DNA from: Kribbella catacumbae DSM 19601
Lineage (GTDB): Bacteria; Actinomycetota; Actinomycetes; Propionibacteriales; Kribbellaceae
Length of the DNA: 64,000 nucleotides
Assembly: GCF_000372465.1 (NCBI RefSeq)
Contig: NZ_AQUZ01000014.1
Location: forward strand, 3,443-67,442
Direction of reading: 5' to 3'
The position numbers and the translations under genes were made by a program. Below the pieces are notes generated by a model. The model was given only the letters and a program-made list of their open reading frames with translations. It was not told the DNA's origin and ran no database searches. Shown here piece after piece: positions 56,880-64,000 of this stretch. Every line of letters begins with the position of its first letter. Positions within the stretch are counted from its first letter, which is position 1.

Positions 56880-59423
56880 TCAGTGAGTGGTCTTCTCTGG
56901 TTCGGCGACCTGGCGCTGGCGGCGGCGCAGTGCGAGCACGCCGGCCAGAGCGGCTATGACCAGCAATGCGGTTGCTCCTATGGCTAGTCCCATGACCGTG
57001 CCCGTCGGCCGATAGATGCAGGACAGGTCGGTGGCGTCGGCGCCGACAGGTATCGCTATCAGTCCTCCCCTCGTGCCGGGAGTGCGGTTGGGGCCACCGT
57101 CGACCGAGCAGCGCCATCCTGGGATGCGTACAACGCCGAGGACCACCGTTCCGGCTGTCCCGCGGTTGAGCCGGACGTCGACGCTGTGACCACCGACGTT
57201 CACCACGGCCGGCTTGCTCTGGCTCAGCCGCCCCACGGCTGCGGTCAGGCGATCGCGATCCAGGCAGCCGATCGCCGAGATCGGCAGTTGCGCCTGCTGG
57301 TTGATCCGGACAGCCAACTCGACCACACCGTTGGCCCCGGTGGTTCCGATCTTTCGCATCGGCGCTCCGGTGTAGAGGCCCGGCCGTTTCGCCACCGGGA
57401 GCAGCACTGGTTCCCAGTCGCCTGACTGCTCCAGCACCTCACCGACAAACGTCGGCGCCCAGAGGTAGATCTCCGAACCCGGCCGGCAGGAGCCGGTGAA
57501 CCGGACCTCGATCGGCTTGGCGGCACCCGGCACCGGAACGAGCTTCAGGGCACCGGGCCGCTGATCGGAGATGGCAATGCCTTGTGCTGGCTGCGGTTTC
57601 ATCGCCGGCACGGCGTACACGTCGGAGCCGAGCGCGGTCTCCTGCAGCCCAAACGGCCCGGGGTCATTGGACGACCACGCCTCGGCCGGGCGCACTGTCA
57701 CGAGCGGCGCCACGTCGTACTTGGCGAGCCGCAGACCCAGGTCCTTGGCATCGTCGGAGACCACCCGCGCGCCGACGGAGAACACCGCGTCGACGACCGG
57801 GTTCTGCGGATCCAAGGTCGCCCGCCCGTACGAGGTGTACCCGAAGCCCAGCCCCATCAGCTCTCTCGAGAGGTCGTCGGGAATGGTGCTGGAGTAGTAC
57901 TGCGGTCCCTGGCCCCCGAGCAGCATCGGATCGTTCACCGTCCGCTCCGCACCAGGCGCCACCCGGTACTGCGGCCAGTCGGGCGCGGACCGCACCAGCG
58001 AACGGACCTCGTCGTGCCGCTGACCCCAACTCGGCGCGGCGCCCAGGATCTTCGACCGGGCCTGGTCGATCGCGACCGAGGACAGGGTCACCTCGACCAG
58101 CACTGCGCCCACCAGCAGCACCGCCGCGCCGTGCTGTAACCACTTCGGCACCGAACGGCGGACCAGAAGCCATGCCAGCAAGGCCACCGCGGCAACGATC
58201 GGCACGACGAGGTGAGTGGTCGCCGTGACGGTGCGGGCGTCGTACGCCACGGCGTACAGGGCGAAGACGAGCACGAGAGGTATCGCGACACTGACGATGC
58301 TTCGTGGTCGCGACGCCGCCGACATCCAGCCGACGATCACCAGTAGGCCAGCGATGACGAACGCCTGCCGAAAGGGACTGCCGTTCGGCGGGTCGAACCC
58401 GTGCCACACCTCGTGGGGGAACCGGACCTGCATGCTCAGTACGGCGAGCCCCACGAGCGAGGTCCAGACGATCCGTTCCCGCGCTCTGACTGCCCGGTTG
58501 AGCGGAAAACTGACCGCGAGCAACAACATCAGCGTGCCGACCGCCAGGCCCGGAGTGGACCCGACGCCTTCGCTGCCAGGGAGCAGCCGCGACAGGAAGT
58601 CCACTGAGCTGATCGGATGGAAGACCGTGCTTGGGCTCGGCCGCGACTGCCGGACCAGCCAGAAGGTGGGCACCAGCAGCGGTGCCGCCAACCCGATGCC
58701 GGCCGCCATGGCGAACAAGCACCGCAGTACGCCGCTGAGGCGATGTCTCCAGGACACGTCCGCCTCGTACGACAGGACGCGGGCCAGCACGACGATGGCC
58801 GCGCCGATCGTCGCCATGTAGACGGTGTAGAAGTGCGAGGTCCACATCAGCGCGACGACGAACGGCGTCACCAGCATGGACGGGATCGACCGCCGCTGAA
58901 GGATCCATTCGCAGAGCAGACAGAGCACCGGGAACGCGACCATGCCGTTCAGCCACACGGTCATGTAGGCCGCATCGTCGATCGCCCAGGCGCAGGTCGC
59001 GTACGAAACGCCGGCCGTAGCGGCCAGCCAGGCAGGCCCGGTGGGGCGCAGGCGACGCAGGTACGTCGTCATGGCGCCGGCCGCCAGTGCGAGCGCGGCC
59101 GCGGTGATGACGAACACGGCCAGATCGATCCGGTCCCGCGGCAGCAGCAAGACGATCCACCACAGGGTGGTGCCGAGGTACGCCATGATGTCGCCGAGGA
59201 ACGGCACCCCGAACCCGCCGGACCAGTTGAAGAGCAGATCGCCCGGAGCCTGACCGGTGAGGATGTCGCGCAGGTGTGCGTACATCGGGATGACTTGCTG
59301 ACCGAGGTCGTTGGTACTGCGCGTAACGTCGCCGAAGGGGTAGGTGCCGCGGATGATCCCGCTCGCCACGAAAGTCGCGGCGGCTGTGACGGCGGCCGCG
59401 ATCGCGGCGCGCGCCGTGGTCAT
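56880..59423 (-). CDS. YfhO-like large membrane protein (GT-C type)
   Basis: 847 residues: about twelve N-terminal helices with the YfhO-type first loop PFGDVTRSTNDLGQQVIPMYAHLRDILTG, LLFNWSGGFGVPFLGDIMAYLGTTLWWIVLLLP and TVWLNGMVAFPVLCLL, a large extracytoplasmic domain (about 470-810), and a last helix. YfhO family members transfer sugars from lipid-linked donors to wall polymers such as lipoteichoic acid. The GT2 gene next to it would make the lipid-linked sugar. The GT2 start overlap (4 bases) shows co-transcription. Confidence 0.75.
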   Translation of the reverse strand: MTTARAAIAAAVTAAATFVASGIIRGTYPFGDVTRSTNDLGQQVIPMYAHLRDILTGQAPGDLLFNWSGGFGVPFLGDIMAYLGTTLWWIVLLLPRDRIDLAVFVITAAALALAAGAMTTYLRRLRPTGPAWLAATAGVSYATCAWAIDDAAYMTVWLNGMVAFPVLCLLCEWILQRRSIPSMLVTPFVVALMWTSHFYTVYMATIGAAIVVLARVLSYEADVSWRHRLSGVLRCLFAMAAGIGLAAPLLVPTFWLVRQSRPSPSTVFHPISSVDFLSRLLPGSEGVGSTPGLAVGTLMLLLAVSFPLNRAVRARERIVWTSLVGLAVLSMQVRFPHEVWHGFDPPNGSPFRQAFVIAGLLVIVGWMSAASRPRSIVSVAIPLVLVFALYAVAYDARTVTATTHLVVPIVAAVALLAWLLVRRSVPKWLQHGAAVLLVGAVLVEVTLSSVAIDQARSKILGAAPSWGQRHDEVRSLVRSAPDWPQYRVAPGAERTVNDPMLLGGQGPQYYSSTIPDDLSRELMGLGFGYTSYGRATLDPQNPVVDAVFSVGARVVSDDAKDLGLRLAKYDVAPLVTVRPAEAWSSNDPGPFGLQETALGSDVYAVPAMKPQPAQGIAISDQRPGALKLVPVPGAAKPIEVRFTGSCRPGSEIYLWAPTFVGEVLEQSGDWEPVLLPVAKRPGLYTGAPMRKIGTTGANGVVELAVRINQQAQLPISAIGCLDRDRLTAAVGRLSQSKPAVVNVGGHSVDVRLNRGTAGTVVLGVVRIPGWRCSVDGGPNRTPGTRGGLIAIPVGADATDLSCIYRPTGTVMGLAIGATALLVIAALAGVLALRRRQRQVAEPEKTTH

Positions 59424-60388
59424 CGGGCCGAGGAAACGGCTGGCAGATGCGGTGGGGCCGGTTGCCGCAGATACGTCAGTCGCGCGGCCTCCTGCCGGCT
59501 GCGGCCGATCGCGTCGAGCAGATAGCCCAGCGACAGGATCAAGATGGCGATCAGACCGATCGACGAGGCCAGGATGGCCGTCGGGAACCTCGGCACCAGG
59601 CCTGTGTCGAGATACTCCAGGACCACCGGGAGACCGAGAACCAGGGCCAGGATCCCCAGCAGGCCGGCCAGGAAGCCATGGAAGAGGGTGGGTCGTTCGA
59701 GCCGGGTCAGGCTGAGGATCCAGTGCAGGATCCGCAGGCCGTCGCGGTACGTGCGCAGCTTGCTCTCGCCACCGTCGGGGCGCTCCTTGTAGCCGACCGG
59801 GATCTCGGCCACCGGCACCCGCAGGTGCAGGGAGTGGATGGTCAGCTCAGTCTCGATCTCGAACTCGCGGGACAGGGCCGGGAACGATTTGACGTACCGC
59901 CGCGAGAACGCGCGATAGCCGCTGAGCATATCGGTGATCTCCCGGCCGAACAGAGTCCCCGCGGCGCCGGTGAGAAGCCGGTTGCCGAGGGTGTGTCCGG
60001 GCCGGTAGGCGGCGACCGACGAGTGCTGCCGTACGCCGACGACCTGGTCATGAGGACCGTCGAGCAAGGCCAGTACGAGGTCGCCGGCACACGCTGCGTC
60101 GTAAGTGTCGTCGCCGTCGATCAGGACGTAGACGTCGGCCTCGACGTCGGCGAAGGCCCGGCGGATGACGTTGCCCTTGCCCTTCCTCGGCACGTGCCGC
60201 ACGATGGCGCCCGCGGCCCGCGCCTTCCCGGCGGTCTCGTCCGAGGAGTTGTTGTCGTAGACGTAGATGGTCGCCGACGGCAGTGCTACCCGCAGTTCGG
60301 AGACAACCTTGCCCACGGCAACGACTTCGTTGTAGCAGGGAACTATTACCGCGATCTCCAAGCCGGCCAAGGCCTGCCCATCACCCAT
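59420..60388 (-). CDS. GT2 family glycosyltransferase (polyprenyl-phosphate sugar synthase type)
   Basis: 322 residues from the ATG at 60388 (GAAAGGG six bases upstream); an ATG at 60394 and a GTG at 60412 are alternatives. The catalytic domain has IAVIVPCYNEVVAVGKVV, YVYDNNSSDETAGKA, DVYVLIDGDDTYDA (DxD-type metal site) and LSGYRAFSRRYVKSFP; two C-terminal helices (about 240-262, 275-300) anchor it. This is the layout of GtrB/dolichol-phosphate mannose synthase-like enzymes that charge undecaprenyl phosphate with a sugar, here probably for the YfhO-like protein. Confidence 0.85.
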   Translation of the reverse strand: MGDGQALAGLEIAVIVPCYNEVVAVGKVVSELRVALPSATIYVYDNNSSDETAGKARAAGAIVRHVPRKGKGNVIRRAFADVEADVYVLIDGDDTYDAACAGDLVLALLDGPHDQVVGVRQHSSVAAYRPGHTLGNRLLTGAAGTLFGREITDMLSGYRAFSRRYVKSFPALSREFEIETELTIHSLHLRVPVAEIPVGYKERPDGGESKLRTYRDGLRILHWILSLTRLERPTLFHGFLAGLLGILALVLGLPVVLEYLDTGLVPRFPTAILASSIGLIAILILSLGYLLDAIGRSRQEAARLTYLRQPAPPHLPAVSSAR

Positions 60389-60790
60389 GTCCATCCCTTT
60401 CGGCCCGTCCACTTGTAGTCACTACCTGTCCTGACGGGGGTGATTGGTTCCCGAACCACCCGAGCGGCGAGCCGCCGGGCGACGCGTCTCATGGGGGAAG
60501 ACGGTTCGGCCGGCCGATGCGCTGCATCGGATTCTGGTCTGATCCGGTTTTCTTAGCACCTTCTCAGGATTCGGGAACAGAAAGACACGCGAGGGCTACG
60601 CCTTGCCACTGAGTTCGTCGTAAGGTCCTTCGGTGCCCACTCTCTTCCGTCCGGAGCAGGCCCGCCGCGGCCTTCCGATTCGGTGGGAAGATCGCGCAGC
60701 GGCACCAAATGTCATCCGTGCGCTCATCTCGCTCGTTGTAGCTACGTGACCACGGCTTTGGGACCCGGACTGTTGGAGAGGGGGCCGGAG
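60389..60790. other. 402-bp intergenic region between GT2 and the coiled-coil gene
   Basis: Divergent promoters for the GT2-YfhO pair and the coiled-coil pair must lie here. I see no gene and no long repeat. A possible leader feature is GGAG at 60776-60779 ahead of the start at 60791 (GGAG at 60787 is too close). Confidence 0.5.
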
Positions 60791-62725
60791 ATGGAATCAT
60801 CTCGTCGCATGGACGCCCCGCGTCTGCCGCTGACCCAGGAACCGGTCCCAGACGCCGGTTCCTTTGGCGTGCGGCAAGCGGGCGGTGTGCTGGAGCGCGC
60901 GCAGCGGATCGCGGACACCTTGCGCGAGCAAGCGGAGTACGAGAACGACACCGCGCTGGCCGAATCCGAGCGGGTCCGCGCCGAGGCCGACCGGCTGCGG
61001 GAAGAGACCGAGCAGGCGGCGCAGAGCCTGCGCGCGGAGGCCGAGCAGGAAGTGCGGCGGCTGCGCGCCGACGCGAACTCGGCCGCCCAGCGACTGCTCA
61101 ACGACGCCGAGCGCGCGGCCGAGCAACTCCGCTCCGAATCCGAGACCGAGGCGCACCGGCTCCGGTCCGAGGCGCAGGCCGAGGCGGAGCGGGTTCGCGG
61201 TGCGGCGCAGGCGGAGGCCGAGCGGCTGAAGGTCGAGTCCGAGAGTGCCGCGGAGGAGTTGCGCAGTACCGTCGCGACCGAGGTGGCCCAGCGCCGCAGT
61301 GAGATCGAGGCGGCGGCTGAGAAGCTGAGCAGCGAGTCCCACGTCGCGGCCGACAAGCTGCGCGAGGACTCGCAAGCTGCGGCTGAGCGCAGGCTGGCCG
61401 CGGCCGAGGCGGAAGCCGCCCGGCTGAAGGAAGAAGCCGAAGAGATCGTCGAAGAGGCCCGGCTGGCTCGCGAGGGCGCCTCCCAGACCGTGGAGCGCGC
61501 GAGCCGCGAAGCTCAGCAGCTTGTCGCCGACGCCGGCGAGCAGGCCGCGCTCGTGTCACAGGCAGCGGTCCGCAACGAAGCCGAGCTGATCGCCCGGGCC
61601 GAGTCCGAAGCCATCGAGCTACGGACCGCCGTCGAGCGCGAGGCCGAAGCGGCCCGGGAGAAGTCGCGGGCCCAGATCGCCGCGGCGCACGCCGAGATCG
61701 AGCGCCTGCGCGGTGAGAACCGGGCCGAGCTGGAGCGCCGGACGGCCGAACTCGAGGAAACCGAGCGGGCCAAGCTCGCCGCGATCTCGCTCGAGATCGA
61801 CAAGCTCCGCGCCGGCGCGGTCGAGGAGATCGCCGAGCAGAAGGCCGAGGCCGAGCAGGCCAACGAGCGGTTGATGGCCGACGCCCGGGCCCAGGCGAAG
61901 CTGGTCGTCGACAGCATCGAGGCAGACCGCCGTACCGCGGCCGCCGAGGCGCAGCGGATCGTCGAGGACGCGAACAAGGCCGCCGAGGTCGCCCTCGCCG
62001 AAGCCGAGAAGCAGACCGCCTGGAGCAAGAAAACGGTCGACGAACTGGTCGCCGCCGCCGAGCAGGAGGCCCGCGGGATCCGCGACCGGGCCGCGATGGA
62101 CGTCGCTGAGGTGGCCCGCCAGAAGCGCGCCCACCTGCGCCGCGTGGTCAGCCGCTCGACCAGCCGGCTCAAGGAGACCCAGACCGCGATCGCCCAGGAG
62201 AACGCCGAGCTGACCGCGCTGGCCGAGAAGACCCTCGCGTCGGCCAACGCGCAGGCGGAGGCGACGCTGGGCTCCGTGACCCAGCAGGCCCGGAAGGTGA
62301 CGGCTCAGGCCCAGGCGAAGGTGGACCGGCTGAAGGCCTCCGCCGAGTCGGAGGCCAAGGAGATCATCACCCGCGCCAACCGCCGCGAGGCCGAGGCGCA
62401 GGCCAGTACTCAGGTACTGCGCGAGCGCGCGGCCAAGGATCTGGCCGACGCGCAGCGGCAGGCGCACGAACTGATCCGCAAGTCCCGCGCCGAGGCCCAG
62501 GGCCTCGAGGCGCAGGCCCGCGAGCACGCCGACGAGCTGCGCGCGCAGGCCCGGAAACTTCTCGCCGACGCCGAGGCGAGGGTCGCTGCGCTGAACCAGC
62601 GCCGCGACGAGATCACCAAGGAGCTCACCCAGCTTTCGGGTGTGATCGAGGCACTCGCTGTGCCGGGATTTCGCGCAGGTGGTGGAATGTCCGGTAGCGA
62701 GGGTTCCACGGGGGAATCAGGATGA
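60791..62725 (+). CDS. Long coiled-coil protein, Scy-like polarity scaffold
   Basis: 644 residues, almost entirely coiled coil, rich in Ala, Glu and Arg with repeated AEAERLR/AEEAE-type units and few hydrophobic stretches. The N-terminus (MESSRRMDAPRLPLTQEPVPDAGSFGVRQAGG) is non-helical. The next gene encodes a DivIVA-like coiled coil; adjacent genes of these two kinds are scy and filP in Streptomyces, where they organise the growing tip. At 644 residues it is about half the length of Streptomyces Scy. I chose the ATG at 60791. Confidence 0.65.
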   Translation: MESSRRMDAPRLPLTQEPVPDAGSFGVRQAGGVLERAQRIADTLREQAEYENDTALAESERVRAEADRLREETEQAAQSLRAEAEQEVRRLRADANSAAQRLLNDAERAAEQLRSESETEAHRLRSEAQAEAERVRGAAQAEAERLKVESESAAEELRSTVATEVAQRRSEIEAAAEKLSSESHVAADKLREDSQAAAERRLAAAEAEAARLKEEAEEIVEEARLAREGASQTVERASREAQQLVADAGEQAALVSQAAVRNEAELIARAESEAIELRTAVEREAEAAREKSRAQIAAAHAEIERLRGENRAELERRTAELEETERAKLAAISLEIDKLRAGAVEEIAEQKAEAEQANERLMADARAQAKLVVDSIEADRRTAAAEAQRIVEDANKAAEVALAEAEKQTAWSKKTVDELVAAAEQEARGIRDRAAMDVAEVARQKRAHLRRVVSRSTSRLKETQTAIAQENAELTALAEKTLASANAQAEATLGSVTQQARKVTAQAQAKVDRLKASAESEAKEIITRANRREAEAQASTQVLRERAAKDLADAQRQAHELIRKSRAEAQGLEAQAREHADELRAQARKLLADAEARVAALNQRRDEITKELTQLSGVIEALAVPGFRAGGGMSGSEGSTGESG

Positions 62726-62797
62726 GGACGTGACAGTCAGATCCTTGTCAGTGACAATGTGTGATCCACCCACCCACCGAAGTGAGCATCAGAAGAC

Positions 62798-63751
62798 ATG
62801 AGCAGTGAATCCCCAACCCCGTTCCGTACCGTTCTGCGTGGCTACGAGCCTGCCCAGGTGGACCAGCACGTTCGTGAGCTGACCACCTCGCTGACCGCAC
62901 TGCAGCAGCAGTCGGAGCAGCTGCAGCGCCACGTTCAGGAACTGCAGTCCCGGACGGATGCGGCCGAGTCGGCCGTCATCACCGCCCAGGAGGACAACAA
63001 GGACCGCACGCCCACCTTCACCGAGTTCGGTGAGCGGGTCGCCAAGATCCTGTCGCTGGCCGACGACGAGGCCCGCGATCTGGTCACCCGGGCCCGCGCC
63101 GACGCCGAGGCGATCGTCGCCGACGCCGACGTGCACGCGAAGAAGGTCCGCAAGGAGGCCGAGCAGTACTCCCTGGACTGGAAGAGCGAGGTCGACGCCG
63201 AGGCTGCCCGCATCCTCGAGGAGGCGCGCACCCAGGCCGACGACATGCGCGACGAGGCCGAGCGCGACGCGACCGCGCGCCGCAGCGAGGCCCAGGCTCT
63301 GTACGAGCAGGAGCGGGCCAAGTCCGCCCAGGCAGCAGCCGCCTTCGAGACCACTCTGGCCGAGCGCCGGGGCAAGGTCGAGCAGGAGTTCGCCGCCCGG
63401 ACGGCCCTGGCCGAGCAGCAGCTGGCCGCGGTCACCGACCGTGCGGCCCAGGTGCAGCGCGAAGCCGACCGGTCCCGCTCCGAGGCGGAGCGCCTGGCCC
63501 AGCAGCAGCTGGCCGACGCCAACCGTCAGGCCCAGGAGATCGTCGCGGCCGCGAAGGACAAGTCCGAGCGGATCCGTGCCGAGTCCGAGCGCGAGCTCGC
63601 CGCCGCGACCCAGCGTCGCGACAGCATCAACGCGCAGCTGACCAACGTCCGGCAGATGCTGGCCACGTTGTCCGGCAGCCCGGCGATGCCGCTGGACCTG
63701 CTCACCGACGACGCCGACCAGGCGACGGCGAACAGCAGCAAGAAGAACTGA
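62798..63751 (+). CDS. DivIVA-domain coiled-coil protein (FilP-like)
   Basis: 317 residues. The N-terminal DivIVA-type membrane-targeting motif is PFRTVLRGYEPAQVDQHVREL; the rest is coiled coil, with TPTFTEFGERVAKILSLADDEARDLVTRARADAEAIVADAD as a conserved block and a terminal NVRQMLATLSG. Proteins of this type were once named cellulose-binding proteins and include FilP, an intermediate-filament-like scaffold for tip growth. It follows the Scy-like gene by 72 bases on the same strand. Confidence 0.8.
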   Translation: MSSESPTPFRTVLRGYEPAQVDQHVRELTTSLTALQQQSEQLQRHVQELQSRTDAAESAVITAQEDNKDRTPTFTEFGERVAKILSLADDEARDLVTRARADAEAIVADADVHAKKVRKEAEQYSLDWKSEVDAEAARILEEARTQADDMRDEAERDATARRSEAQALYEQERAKSAQAAAAFETTLAERRGKVEQEFAARTALAEQQLAAVTDRAAQVQREADRSRSEAERLAQQQLADANRQAQEIVAAAKDKSERIRAESERELAAATQRRDSINAQLTNVRQMLATLSGSPAMPLDLLTDDADQATANSSKKN

Positions 63752-63765
63752 TCACCACCCGCTGA

Positions 63766-63788
63766 GGCCGGCCCGACTCGGGCCGGCC
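63766..63788. terminator. Bidirectional terminator
   Basis: GGCCGGCCC-GACTC-GGGCCGGCC is a perfect 9-bp stem with a 5-base loop, between the convergent DivIVA-like gene and mutY. Confidence 0.8.
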
Positions 63789-63798
63789 GCCAGCACCC

Positions 63799-64000
63799 TC
63801 ACCCGGGCAGGCGGTACTGGCCGTTCGCGACCGGGTCCACCAGGCCGTCGGCGACCAAACCGTCGAGGGCACGTTCACGCTGCGCGTGTTCGGGCCAGCA
63901 CGCGTCCAGTTCGCTCTTGGCGACCGGGCCGTGCGCGGCACGCAGTACTGCGAGGAGGCGGCCGCGCACTTGGCGGTCGGTGCCTTCGTAGGTCTGGCCT
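63799..64000 (-). CDS. mutY: A/G-specific adenine glycosylase, C-terminal end (cut by window)
   Basis: The last 66 residues read GQTYEGTDRQVRGRLLAVLR, AAHGPVAKSELDACWPEHAQ and RERALDGLVADGLVDPVANGQYRLPG, which is the conserved C-terminus of actinobacterial MutY. The catalytic HhH-GPD and iron-sulfur regions lie outside the window. MutY removes adenine mispaired with 8-oxoguanine. Its location a little beyond clpC fits the order in mycobacteria. Confidence 0.8.
   Translation of the reverse strand, partial: GQTYEGTDRQVRGRLLAVLRAAHGPVAKSELDACWPEHAQRERALDGLVADGLVDPVANGQYRLPG

Overview
The window is about 70% GC and has the gene set, gene order and frequent GTG starts of a filamentous or polar-growing actinobacterium. 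The order ppa-dacB-DUF2342-tilS-hpt-ftsH-folE-folP-folB-folK-DUF3180 ... DUF2520-panC-nadB-nadC-coaX-lysS-lsr2-clpC-mutY is the conserved chromosomal core block of Actinobacteria such as Mycobacterium and Streptomyces. An F420-dependent oxidoreductase, Lsr2, FtsH and ClpC fit this. The style of the accessory genes suggests Nocardioidaceae/Kribbella, but that is inference from recall, not a search.

Layout. 1-1551 is a gene-free island built of diverged direct and inverted repeats. 1552-18115 is accessory or catabolic: a GH116 glucosidase, a decayed MFS gene, a divergent GT1 glycosyltransferase/MarR pair with a clear operator, a class I cholesterol oxidase divergent from a TetR regulator and a DHA2 efflux pump, an SDR/XRE divergent pair, a bile-acid-type Na+ symporter, and secreted proteins (Asp-box protein, exonuclease-endonuclease-phosphatase, NlpC/P60 endopeptidase). 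18116-19021 is a decay zone with oxidoreductase remnants and a palindromic element. 19022-32757 carries core genes for purine salvage, tRNA-Ile lysidination, FtsH proteolysis and a tightly coupled folate operon, with a streptogrisin-like protease lying inside it. 32758-34417 is an inserted type IV (AbiE-like) toxin-antitoxin pair behind two tandem operators. 34653-39282 holds an orphan nuoD, two bacterial PH-domain membrane proteins, and a MidA-type methyltransferase with a 2H phosphoesterase. 39404-44390 is the pantothenate/NAD/CoA cofactor operon. 44391-48645 holds a repeat cluster, an F420-type oxidoreductase, a lipoprotein, DedA, and an SPFH/NfeD pair. 48807-53803 is lysS-lsr2-clpC. 53952-60388 has an ECF sigma factor with a membrane partner, an orphan membrane protein, and a YfhO/GT2 glycan pair. 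60791-63751 encodes two polar-growth coiled-coil proteins (Scy/FilP type), and the window ends inside mutY.

How genes work together. folE/folP/folB/folK supply tetrahydrofolate. panC and coaX feed CoA, and nadB/nadC feed NAD. ClpC and FtsH handle proteolysis, with a likely ClgR site in front of clpC. The most unusual content is a set of long, near-perfect intergenic palindromes (about 100-165 bp) from at least three families (13.3 kb, 18.8/44.7 kb, 35.9/44.6 kb), the repeat island at the left edge, the doubled operator of the toxin-antitoxin module, and a palindrome that disturbs the start of tilS. No tRNA, rRNA, CRISPR array, intact insertion sequence or prophage was seen.
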